Assembly: GCF_025244825.1 (NCBI RefSeq)
Contig: NZ_CP104263.1
Coordinates: 1,674,001-1,738,000, forward strand
Reading direction: 5' to 3'
Length of the DNA stretch: 64,000 bases
Origin: Arthrobacter jinronghuae
GTDB taxonomy: Bacteria; Actinomycetota; Actinomycetes; Actinomycetales; Micrococcaceae
Part shown: positions 8,792 through 16,555 of the stretch, piece by piece
Position numbering within the stretch: the first letter of the stretch is position 1
How the letters are laid out: each line of letters opens with the position of its first letter
Position numbers and translations under genes: made by a program
The notes under the pieces: generated by a model
What the model was told of the DNA's origin: nothing
Databases searched by the model: none
Seen by the model: only the letters and a program-made list of their open reading frames with translations

Positions 8792-9652
8792 ATGGTTGCC
8801 GTCCATCACCGCACCGTTTCCGTCAACGGCCTAGACGTGTTTTACCGCGAAGCCGGCCCCGTGGACGCCCCGGTGCTGCTACTCCTGCACGGATATCCCA
8901 CAAGCTCGCACATGTTCCGCCACCTCATCCCCAGGCTCGCCGAACAATACCGGGTGATCGCCCCGGACCATATAGGCTTCGGCCGCTCGTCGGCGCCGTC
9001 AGTCGAGGAGTTCACGTACACATTCGACGGACTGGCCGAGGTGACGCGTGCTTTCCTGGCGGAACTCGGCGTGGACGCCTACACGGTCTACACCCAGGAC
9101 TACGGCGCCCCCATCGCCTGGCGGCTGGCGCTGGCCAACCCGGCAGCGGTGGAAGGGGTGATTTCGCAGAACGGCAACGCCTACGAAGAGGGGTTTGTGC
9201 CCGACTTCTGGGCTCCCATCTGGGCCTACGGTGCGGACCCTTCGCCGGAAAACAAGGCGGCCCTGCGTCCGGCTTTGGGCCGGGAGGCAGTCGAGTGGCA
9301 GTACAAGCACGGCGTTCCGGATCCCACTACCGTGGACCCGGACGCCTGGGAGCACGATCTGGCGCTCCTGGCCCGTCCCGGCGTCGGCGAGGCCCAGCTG
9401 GCGCTCTTCGGTGACTACCACACCAACCGGGCACTGTATCCGGCGCTCCATGAATGGCTGCGTTCCGCCCAGGTTCCGGTGCTTGCCGTGTGGGGGCGGA
9501 ATGACGAAATCTTCGGCCCTGCCGGGGCATCAGCATTCCTCCAGGACGTCCCCAAGGCGCGCGTGGAACTTCTCGACGGCGGCCACTTCCTCCTGGAGTC
9601 ACACCTCGACGAGGTTGCGGACATCATCCTTGACTGGCGGTCCGGGTTTTAG
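8792..9652 (+). CDS. Alpha/beta hydrolase, haloalkane dehalogenase/epoxide hydrolase type
   Basis: This 286-residue hydrolase has the HGYPTSSHMF oxyanion segment. The nucleophile is Asp, in YTQDYGAPI (family SxDxG elbow), which points to an Asp-nucleophile hydrolase such as a haloalkane dehalogenase or epoxide hydrolase. The acid is visible in VWGRNDEIFGP and the histidine in DGGHFLLESHLDEV. It would hydrolyse a halide, epoxide or ester in the cytoplasm. It faces the CGNR regulator, its probable controller. Confidence 0.82.
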   Translation: MVAVHHRTVSVNGLDVFYREAGPVDAPVLLLLHGYPTSSHMFRHLIPRLAEQYRVIAPDHIGFGRSSAPSVEEFTYTFDGLAEVTRAFLAELGVDAYTVYTQDYGAPIAWRLALANPAAVEGVISQNGNAYEEGFVPDFWAPIWAYGADPSPENKAALRPALGREAVEWQYKHGVPDPTTVDPDAWEHDLALLARPGVGEAQLALFGDYHTNRALYPALHEWLRSAQVPVLAVWGRNDEIFGPAGASAFLQDVPKARVELLDGGHFLLESHLDEVADIILDWRSGF

Positions 9653-9813
9653 TCGGCAGCGTCGCGGCACGACGACGACGGCGGGACCTTAGGCGCCTCA
9701 CCCAGGGAGCGCCGGGCCGCCGTCGTCGGCGAGGTGCACCGCCGTCGCTTGGAGGTGCGCGCGGTTAGCCGCTAGGTTGGCACCACCGTCTACGTTTCCC
9801 GGGGGAAAGAACC

Positions 9814-10281
9814 ATGAGAAAAGCTACCGCAGTCCCTGTCCTCGCCCTGCTGCTTGTCACCGGCTGCAGTGCGGCCAACGCGGAGGTGGAAGCCAAGCCC
9901 TCTTCGCCTCCGGCGTCTGCGGAGCCCTCCGAGGAAACAGTGGCTGAGGATACGGAAGAGCAGTCCTGTCTCAAGCTCCTGGGGGCAGACGGTCAGGGAC
10001 CGCTGAACCGGATGATTTCCGTTGTGGGGATCGGCGGCGGGTCCAGCGGCGTCGAGATGAGCGCGGCGGATGCACGTCCGCTCCACGAAGAAGTCCTCGC
10101 CATAACCGAGAATGCGTCCGCAGACATGGCCCCCTTGCTGAAAGAGCTGTCTTCGGCCACTGAGAACGTCATTATGCAGGCCGAGGATCCTTCCAGGGCG
10201 TGGATGTTTAACGCCGCGGTCTGGACCCCGGCCGCCACGGAACTCCAGACCCGGTGCGAGCCCTATGTGGCGGCCAAGTAG
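9814..10281 (+). CDS. Putative lipoprotein
   Basis: This 155-residue protein starts with a basic and hydrophobic signal (RKATAVPVLALLLVTGCSA) ending in the lipobox VTGC, so the lipidated cysteine would be residue 18. The region after it is Ala/Pro/Glu-rich and probably disordered. It is followed by a soluble domain with two further cysteines (SCLKLL and RCEPYV) that may form a disulfide outside the membrane. No family is recognised. A GGGGGAAAG site lies just upstream of the ATG. Confidence 0.7.
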   Translation: MRKATAVPVLALLLVTGCSAANAEVEAKPSSPPASAEPSEETVAEDTEEQSCLKLLGADGQGPLNRMISVVGIGGGSSGVEMSAADARPLHEEVLAITENASADMAPLLKELSSATENVIMQAEDPSRAWMFNAAVWTPAATELQTRCEPYVAAK

Positions 10282-10301
10282 TAGTTCCACCTTCAAAAGC
10301 A

Positions 10302-11102
10302 TTAGTGGACCGAAAACCCTCCATCAACGGTGATCAACTGCCCGACGACGTAAGCCGACGCAGCGCTGGCCAGGAACACGGCTGCGCCTGCGAAGTCCTC
10401 GGGCAGGCCGTTTCGGCCGAGGAGTGTGCGCCGGGCCAGAGCTTGGACGGCTGCTGGATCCGAGCTGAGTCGCTTGTTCAACGGGGTTTCCACGAAGCCC
10501 GGCACCAATACGTTTGCGGTGACACCGTATGGTGCCCAGGCCTCGGATTGTGATCGGGCCAAAGCCTCGATGGCTGCTTTCGATACTCCGTAGGCACCGC
10601 TTGACGCGAATGCCCGATGTGCCTGCTGAGAGCTGATGTGAATGATCCGGCCGAAACCGCGTTCAGCCATTCCGGGCGCGAGACGCTGACCGAGGATGAA
10701 CGGCGCCTCAAGGTTGACTCGCATGGTCTCATCCCAGGTGGCTTCGTCGAGCTCGGGCATTAGGGGGCGGAGATTGATACCGGCTGAGTTGACCAGGATG
10801 TCGACATCACCGGCAGCATCGGCAAGAAGGTGTGCTCCCTTGCGGGTTGAGAGGTCCACGACGACGCCGTCGGCGGAGCCTCCCGCTTCGCGTATTTCCG
10901 TTACTGTCGCGTCGATCGCCGCTGCGGTCCGGGCCGCGATGAGTACGTGTGCACCCGCTGCGCTGAGTGCGAGTGCTATCGCTTTGCCAATACCCGAACT
11001 TCCTCCCGTCACGAGTGCCACGCGGCCATGCACGCCGAAGAGATCACGAAGATACGCTGCTGAGTCCATCGCATGAGCGTAACGCCGAGCATCGTGCTCC
11101 AT
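10302..11102 (-). CDS. SDR-family oxidoreductase (gluconate/glucose dehydrogenase type)
   Basis: This 266-residue protein shows the classic SDR motifs: TGGSSGIG cofactor binding, NSAG, the catalytic Ser in ISSQQ, YGVSK catalytic Tyr/Lys, and the conserved ending GQLITVDGGFSVH. It is a cytoplasmic NAD(P)(H)-dependent oxidoreductase, closest by character to gluconate 5-dehydrogenase or 3-oxoacyl-ACP reductase-like enzymes. The N-terminus is uncertain: an in-frame ATG at 11069 gives a shorter, more typical start. It is convergent with the lipoprotein gene. Confidence 0.88.
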   Translation of the reverse strand: MEHDARRYAHAMDSAAYLRDLFGVHGRVALVTGGSSGIGKAIALALSAAGAHVLIAARTAAAIDATVTEIREAGGSADGVVVDLSTRKGAHLLADAAGDVDILVNSAGINLRPLMPELDEATWDETMRVNLEAPFILGQRLAPGMAERGFGRIIHISSQQAHRAFASSGAYGVSKAAIEALARSQSEAWAPYGVTANVLVPGFVETPLNKRLSSDPAAVQALARRTLLGRNGLPEDFAGAAVFLASAASAYVVGQLITVDGGFSVH

Positions 11103-11411
11103 GGACGTGAGTGAGCCGCCACTAATCGTTTCGCAAGCGGATCCCTTATCGCGACATCAGCAAATGGCAGGCATGGCCGTCTGATAGCGATCCCATCGCC
11201 CGTTTACAAGTAAGTCTCGTGCGCATGGTTCAACGTGCGCATGGGGCGGTCCGGGCCATTGCACGGATCTATTGCACCGCCGCAGGATAAATGTGCACGG
11301 CCTTGACCGCGTTCCCAACTTCATCGCCCTGAGACCGTTTTCCCGGGCGTGCCTCTCGAGTTGCCTCGCCCCGGGATCTGTTGCACTGAGAGGCGAGAGA
11401 AGGCAGAGCAA
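11103..11411. other. Non-coding spacer upstream of the ABC remnant
   Basis: This ~300-bp stretch holds no convincing gene. A 10-bp direct repeat, GTGCGCATGG, occurs at 11219-11228 and again at 11235-11244. A purine-rich segment (GAGAGAAGGCAGAGCAA) just before 11412 could be the old ribosome site of the broken ABC gene that follows. Confidence 0.4.
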
Positions 11412-11633
11412 ATGAGCGCTGATGCAGTGATCGACGCCGTCGGACTGACAAAGTCGTATGACAAGTTAGCACTGAACGGGCTGGACCTCACGGTGAGGCG
11501 CGGCGACGTGCACGGCTTCCTCGGCCCGAACGGGGGCCGGCAAGTCCACCACCTGCTGTCGATCACCCTAGTCACTGCATTGTTCCTGTTTGTCGGGTTC
11601 GCGGGGTTCCGCCGTCGCGATCTCGCGCGCTGA
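11412..11633 (+). pseudogene. Decayed ABC transporter: ATPase N-terminus fused to permease C-terminus
   Basis: The 73-codon frame begins like an ABC ATPase (MSADAVIDAVGLTKSYDKLA), then reaches the Walker A region, which reads GPNGGRQVHH because of one extra G; removing it restores GPNGAGKSTT. It then jumps directly into ITLVTALFLFVGFAGFRRRD, the end of an ABC permease. The same two ends are seen in the intact pair at 13436-15933: its ATPase has ALNGLDLQVQRGQVHGFLG, and its permease ends TAVFLLIGFTGFRRRDLDG. The piece is thus the scar of a second, paralogous ATPase-permease locus after a large deletion plus a frameshift, and is not expected to work. Confidence 0.85.
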
Positions 11634-11642
11634 CCATCTTTT

Positions 11643-12710
11643 TTAGGCCACAGACACTTCTTCACGGGGCTCGTCATCACGCTGGGCGTGAGGCGCGGGT
11701 GTCGCTGCGGCTGCCCGTGCATGGGCGGTGAGCGTGAGGACGATGCCGACGGCGGTCCAGCCGATGAGGATCCACCACTGCGGGGCGAGGTTCGCATCGG
11801 GGAAATAGCTCAGGGAGCGAATGAGCCAGTTCGACGCTCCCGGAACGAAGAACTGCCCGATCTGACCCCAGGGCTCAGTCAGGAACTGCCATGGTGTCGC
11901 CGCCGAGGCGATCGGGTTAGCCACGAACATGGTGATGACCGCGCCGACGCCGATGCCCTTGGCGCCAAGCAACGACTTGCAGCCCACGATGAACGAAGCG
12001 GTTGCGAGAACCGACAGTCCCATCGCGGCGGCATTGATCCAGAAATCCCCCTGGAGGTATTCGAACCAGGACTGCAGGACGAGGGTGAGGCCGAGCCCTG
12101 CTGCAACGGCGAATCCGGCCAGGGCGGCCAGCCGCCGGGCGGCTCCGGCAACCAGCAGCGAGATCAGGACACCGCCGATCATGCCGCCCATCGTCAATGG
12201 GAAGGAGGCAGCCGCCAGCCCGCTGCCGGACGAGTCGGAATCAGAGAGCGGCACGACCGGAGTGACGGTGACCGTGGCTGCTGCGGGGTCACCGCCTGTG
12301 GCGAGAGCCTGCTGGGTCCGCTGGGCCTGCAATTGGGCAGCGGCACCGTTCAGCAACTGGGTGGCTGCGGTGCTGGCGGCAGGGGCAGTCAGCACCTCGG
12401 GCGCCGTCGTGCCCTCACCCAGGATGATGGCGCCGTAGGATTCGCGGGCTTCGATCTGCAGTACAGCTTCATCGCGGTCTGAGGCATCCACAAAGTCGAA
12501 TGTCTCGGGCGACTGTGCGCCGATGGCGTCTTGCAGGGCAGTCACGGCCGCGGCCGGGCCGGCGATGCCGACGGGCAGGTGCTGCGCCGTCGTGGCCTTC
12601 GAAGGCCAGAGGAATGCCAGGACCACGAGCAGGACAATAAGCGAGCCGGCGACACCGAGGCCGGCAGCCTTGAACCAAGTGATGGGAGGGGAATGGAGCT
12701 GGGTGGACAT
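11643..12710 (-). CDS. Membrane protein of ABC-2/YhgE-like type under TetR control
   Basis: Starting at ATG 12710 (the open frame extends upstream into the TetR operator and is not real there), this is a 355-residue protein. One membrane segment lies near the N-terminus (AGSLIVLLVVLAFLW), then an ~170-residue extracytoplasmic part, then a membrane block starting near FPLTMGGMIGGVLISLLVAG with about five to six segments. This topology matches YhgE/Pip-like and ABC-2 permease-like proteins, in which a large outer domain sits between the first helix and the rest. The divergent TetR gene and a perfect operator-like palindrome lie upstream. Its substrate is unknown. Confidence 0.75.
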   Translation of the reverse strand: MSTQLHSPPITWFKAAGLGVAGSLIVLLVVLAFLWPSKATTAQHLPVGIAGPAAAVTALQDAIGAQSPETFDFVDASDRDEAVLQIEARESYGAIILGEGTTAPEVLTAPAASTAATQLLNGAAAQLQAQRTQQALATGGDPAAATVTVTPVVPLSDSDSSGSGLAAASFPLTMGGMIGGVLISLLVAGAARRLAALAGFAVAAGLGLTLVLQSWFEYLQGDFWINAAAMGLSVLATASFIVGCKSLLGAKGIGVGAVITMFVANPIASAATPWQFLTEPWGQIGQFFVPGASNWLIRSLSYFPDANLAPQWWILIGWTAVGIVLTLTAHARAAAATPAPHAQRDDEPREEVSVA

Positions 12711-12760
12711 GGGAATCTCCAGAGTCAAAAAGAACAGCCAAATTGTTTGGGTCCTAGCGT

Positions 12761-12780
12761 AACAGAACGGGTATTCTGTT
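12761..12780. promoter_or_regulatory. TetR operator (perfect inverted repeat)
   Basis: Arms AACAGAA (12761-12767) and TTCTGTT (12774-12780) are perfect complements across a 6-bp spacer. The site is 3 bp upstream of the TetR ATG and about 50 bp upstream of the divergent membrane-protein ATG, so one bound dimer could shut off both. This fits autoregulation by the TetR at 12784. Confidence 0.65.
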
Positions 12781-12783
12781 TGG

Positions 12784-13353
12784 ATGCCTCGTCTTACGGA
12801 TTCCCGTCGCACCGCCCGCCGCGAGCAGATCGCGGCCGCTGCCATGCGTTGTTTCCTGGACAACGGATTCAGTGAGACCTCGATGGCGGACATCATCAAG
12901 GAGTCCGGACTCTCCGCCGGCTCGATCTACTCCCACTACGCCAGCAAGGCCGACCTGATGCGGAGTGTTGCCGCAGAATTGCTGGAGGAGCGAACCACCG
13001 GCCTGGCTGCTGCAGCCACCCCCGGCGATGTGGTGCGAACCATCCTTGCCCCCATCGATCGCGAACGCGCAAAGCTGCTGCTCCAGGTGTGGGCCGAGGC
13101 TGCACGGGATCCAGAAATGGCCTCAATGGTGCAGGACCAGCTACGGACGCTCCAAGCGACGACTGAAGCGAGGCTCCTGAACTGGGTGCGGACTCACTCC
13201 ACTCCCACCGAGCAGGATGCAGGGCAGGCCACCACTGCGGCCGCCCATGCTGTCCTGTCAGCGGCCCAGGGGTACGTGGTCCAGATCGCCCTCGATCCCG
13301 AACTCAACCCTGATGATCTCATTGCCGGTATCGCCGCCAGGGTCGACCGGTAG
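12784..13353 (+). CDS. TetR-family transcriptional regulator
   Basis: This is a 189-residue TetR protein. The N-terminal helix-turn-helix reads RREQIAAAAMRCFLDNGFSE followed by MADIIKESGLSAGSIYSHYASKADLM, with the family's recognition helix clearly visible. The C-terminal region is the ligand pocket and dimerisation part. It is divergent from the YhgE-like membrane protein and lies next to the palindrome at 12761-12780, so it probably represses both itself and that protein. Confidence 0.9.
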   Translation: MPRLTDSRRTARREQIAAAAMRCFLDNGFSETSMADIIKESGLSAGSIYSHYASKADLMRSVAAELLEERTTGLAAAATPGDVVRTILAPIDRERAKLLLQVWAEAARDPEMASMVQDQLRTLQATTEARLLNWVRTHSTPTEQDAGQATTAAAHAVLSAAQGYVVQIALDPELNPDDLIAGIAARVDR

Positions 13354-13435
13354 GAACTCGCATTCCTGGAGCCCGCAAGCCGACCCCCACCGCGACGTCT
13401 AAACGCCGCTCTCCGGCTCCGTCGGCGACGGATGG

Positions 13436-15025
13436 CTACCCATCGAGGTCGCGACGGCGAAAACCAGTGAAACCGATCAGCAGGAACACAGCGGTGACGG
13501 CGGAGATTCCCACCAACCCGCCCCACCCGGCGTCGTCGACGGAAACGTTGGGAACGTGCCAGAACGGACTGATCGCCAGTACCGAGTCCCAGAGCCTGAA
13601 CGTCGGGCCCAGCAACGTGAGCACGAAGGAAATAAACACACCAGCCCAGGACGCGATTAGCACCTGCGGCCGCGCACCGACGACCGCCACCGAAACGGCG
13701 GTGGCCGTCCATACGGCCGGAACCGTCACCACGGCCTGCAGCAGAACCTTGCCGGCGTCGATGCCCAGGTCCCCAGAGGCCAGCGCCGTGATGATGGCTC
13801 CAGCGAGAAGCAGGTAGATGGTTGGTGTGGCCAATGCGAGCATGACGTTTGCCGTGAAGTAACGGGAGCGCGGAACGGCGGCGGCCAGAACGGGTTCCAG
13901 CCGGCCCTCCAGTTCCTCGATCCGCACCTTCTGCAGAATCTGCACGCCGGGAATGGCGGCGAGAATACCGACCAGGCTCAGGATCGTCACCAGGAAGGCC
14001 GGCGCGAGGGCATCCGGCGTGGCTGCACCGGATGCGAGAACCGAGGCGGCTGCGCTGTCACCGCTCAGGATGTCCTTAAAGGAACGGGCAAAAAACCCGA
14101 AGACCACCCCGATAATCAGGAATGCAACGGTCCACGTCAGCAGCGGGCCGCGGTTCAGCCGGACCGCCAGGCTCCACGGAGTTCCAACCCTGCCCCGGGC
14201 GGGGCCTGGTCCGGGGGCGATTGCCCCCTGTCCGAAGTCGCGCCGCGACTGCAGCAGGAACGCTATACCGAGCAGGACCAGGGTGAGAGCCATTGCGGGG
14301 AGCAGCGGCCACCAGTGGCTGCCGCTGGCCGGCCGGGTTTCCGTCATCCAACTCAACGGATTTATCCAGGACGTCCAGTCCGGTGCCTCCACCGAATACA
14401 GGAAGCCGCGCAGCAGGAACAGCGCGCCGAAGGTACCCACGGCCAGCGAGTTCGCCGTCCGCGCATCGGATCCTAGCTGCGCGGTCACCGCGGCGACCGC
14501 CGCGAACATCCAACCGGTGGCAGTGAACGTTGCTCCCAGCAGCAGGGACGCATTCCAGCCGCCGCCGCACCAGGCAGTGACGACTCCGGCGACGCCTCCC
14601 AGAGCCACCGAGCCGATCAGGGCCAGACTCACTCCCGCCAGCAGACGGCTGCTCCGGCCCAGTACACCGGATGCCAGAAGCTCCGCCTGTCCGGAGTCCT
14701 CCTGGCCCCGGCTGGACCGGGTGACGGTGAAAATCGATCCGAGTGCGGCGAGGAAACCGCCCAGGGCGAGGCTGCGCCAAGCGTTGAAACCGTCGTCGGT
14801 GCTCAGATCGTAGGCCGGCCCGAAGATCAGGCCCAGTGCCGGGTTGGAGCCAATGGCAAGGGCTAGTCCGAGGCGGTCCTGCTGGGTGGGGAAGACCCAT
14901 GGGTAGACGAGCACGGAGGACGCAGAGAGCGCCGTCGCGATCAGGATCCACGGTACTAAGCTACGTCCGTCGAACCGGACAGTAGCACGCAGCAGGGGCC
15001 GGGTACCTGTCAGGGCGTTGCTCAT
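13436..15025 (-). CDS. ABC transporter permease
   Basis: This 529-residue polytopic membrane protein has about 12 hydrophobic segments arranged as two similar halves of six, as in the Actinobacteria-specific polyketide/antibiotic exporter permeases (PvdE-like or Tri-like family). It ends TAVFLLIGFTGFRRRDLDG, a tail shared with the pseudogene at 11412. Its start overlaps the ATPase stop by 4 bp (ATGA), so the pair is translationally coupled. It would form the membrane channel of a drug or peptide exporter with the ATPase below. Confidence 0.87.
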   Translation of the reverse strand: MSNALTGTRPLLRATVRFDGRSLVPWILIATALSASSVLVYPWVFPTQQDRLGLALAIGSNPALGLIFGPAYDLSTDDGFNAWRSLALGGFLAALGSIFTVTRSSRGQEDSGQAELLASGVLGRSSRLLAGVSLALIGSVALGGVAGVVTAWCGGGWNASLLLGATFTATGWMFAAVAAVTAQLGSDARTANSLAVGTFGALFLLRGFLYSVEAPDWTSWINPLSWMTETRPASGSHWWPLLPAMALTLVLLGIAFLLQSRRDFGQGAIAPGPGPARGRVGTPWSLAVRLNRGPLLTWTVAFLIIGVVFGFFARSFKDILSGDSAAASVLASGAATPDALAPAFLVTILSLVGILAAIPGVQILQKVRIEELEGRLEPVLAAAVPRSRYFTANVMLALATPTIYLLLAGAIITALASGDLGIDAGKVLLQAVVTVPAVWTATAVSVAVVGARPQVLIASWAGVFISFVLTLLGPTFRLWDSVLAISPFWHVPNVSVDDAGWGGLVGISAVTAVFLLIGFTGFRRRDLDG

Positions 15026-15933
15026 GGGCGCGCCCGTGTGGAGGGGGTGTCATCGTCATACAGCCGCAGGAAGAGGCTCTCCAGCGAGGGCGGTTCAACG
15101 GTCAGCGATGTGATGCCGAACGGGGTGAGTGCTGCCATTGCCTCACCCACCCGTGCGGACTCCACCACGGCCGTGAGTCTGCCGCCGTCCAGGTGCACGT
15201 CCGTGAATGCGGCCAGCTGGCCGGGCTGTGGGTCACGTTCCAGAGTGGCGTGGACGGCGGCGGTGGTATGCCCGCGAAGCTGGGCCAGTGTGCCTTCCTC
15301 CACGATCCGTCCGTCCCGGATAATGCTCACCCGGTCCGTGAGGGTTTCGACTTCGGCGAGGATGTGGCTGCTGAGCAGCACCGTGGTGCCCCGTTGCTTT
15401 GCCTCACCGATCACTTCCTGGAAGACGTTCTCCATCAGCGGGTCCAGACCGCTGGTTGGCTCGTCGAGGATCAGGAGCTCGACGTCGGAGGCCAGGGCGG
15501 CGACGATGGCTACCTTTTGCCGGTTACCCTTGGAGTACTGGCGGCCCCGCTTCGCGGGATCCAGTTCAAACCGCTGGATCAGTTCCGCCCGCCGCCCCTC
15601 GTCCAGCCCGCCGCGGAGCGATCCCAGCAGGTCGATGGCCTCGCCGCCGGTCATGCCCGGCCATAACGCGACATCGCCCGGCACATAGGCAAGCCGCCGG
15701 TGCAGCGGCACGGCCTCCCGCCACGGATCCTTTCCCAGGACATGCAGGTCTCCGGCGTCGGCCTTCAACAGCCCCAAGAGCACGCGGATAGTTGTTGACT
15801 TCCCTGCACCGTTTGGCCCAAGAAAACCGTGCACCTGCCCACGCTGAACCTGTAGGTCCAGCCCGTTCAGAGCCTGGAATCTCCCGAAAGCCTTCTCCAG
15901 CCCCTGAACACTGATGACCAACTCCGCGCTCAT
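15022..15933 (-). CDS. ABC transporter ATP-binding protein
   Basis: This 303-residue ATPase has Walker A GPNGAGKST, the Q-loop region, a diverged signature helix (RQYSKGNRQKVAI), Walker B LLILDEPTSGLDP and the switch His in LLSSHILAEV. The C-terminal ~80 residues form an accessory domain typical of exporter ATPases (DrrA/CcmA-like). It powers the permease encoded next in the operon. No regulator adjoins it. Confidence 0.92.
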   Translation of the reverse strand: MSAELVISVQGLEKAFGRFQALNGLDLQVQRGQVHGFLGPNGAGKSTTIRVLLGLLKADAGDLHVLGKDPWREAVPLHRRLAYVPGDVALWPGMTGGEAIDLLGSLRGGLDEGRRAELIQRFELDPAKRGRQYSKGNRQKVAIVAALASDVELLILDEPTSGLDPLMENVFQEVIGEAKQRGTTVLLSSHILAEVETLTDRVSIIRDGRIVEEGTLAQLRGHTTAAVHATLERDPQPGQLAAFTDVHLDGGRLTAVVESARVGEAMAALTPFGITSLTVEPPSLESLFLRLYDDDTPSTRARP

Positions 15934-16555
15934 AGCCTCCCCGTTCTCTAGGCATCCCTACAGCTAGTGTGCTGGCAAATCCACCATAGTGGGGATCGCC
16001 GCAGGTAGTTCCGGAGGGTCCATGCCCGGATCACGGCGAGAAAGACTCCTCATTGGGCATGCACCTAAGAAAACCGTGCCACTTACCGCTGCAACTCCTA
16101 TATACGAGCCGGAAGACCGGGCCATAATGCCAGGCAATGGATCGTCGAACGCACCAAGGAAGGATTGGACACAGCTCGCATCCGCGGCAGGACCAGCGGG
16201 AGGAAGCGGTGATGAGTCGAACACAGATCATCCAGGCACGACATGATCGAGGCCAGCACTCACGGAGAAGCTTCCTGGCGCTGGCCCTGCCCCGGACAAT
16301 GCCGGAACACGCACCTTGGGACTGCTGGGCCTCATGGCCGGATCCCTTGCCAGCGGAGCACTGGCCGCCATCGATGTGGCCCTCCCAGTTGCTGCAGGCG
16401 GCGCCGTGTTCGGTGCCTGCACCGGGCTGGCCCTGCGCCTGGACCGCAGTGACGATGAAATGCCCGCCGAAGCTGCCTCGCTGGTCCCGCGAACCGGGTA
16501 GCTCGCACCACGCCCGGGTGAAGGCGGAGTACGACGACGGCGCACCCGCTCCGTC
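15934..16555. other. Gene-poor stretch with mobile-element debris
   Basis: No intact gene is convincing here. A serine-recombinase C-terminal fragment is present at 16129-16212 (listed separately). From 16247 to 16501 an open frame without a clear start contains a hydrophobic segment (GLLGLMAGSLASGALAAIDV and a further helix-like part), ending TGAC-terminally in LVPRTG; it could be debris of a membrane protein. The opposite-strand frame is a shadow. The stretch separates the ABC operon from the DHA2 gene. Confidence 0.4.
16129..16212 (+). pseudogene. Serine recombinase (resolvase/invertase) fragment
   Basis: In one frame this reads NARQWIVERTKEGLDTARIR, then GRTSGRKR and a stop (TGA 16210-16212). 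It is the distinctive end of the resolvase catalytic domain (family consensus ER..ERTKAGLAAARARG...GGR), where the long helix E and the Arg-rich linker lead to the DNA-binding domain. Nothing upstream in frame continues the catalytic domain (the active Ser is gone), and no helix-turn-helix follows. It is a remnant, presumably of a lost transposon or phage-type element. Confidence 0.65.
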
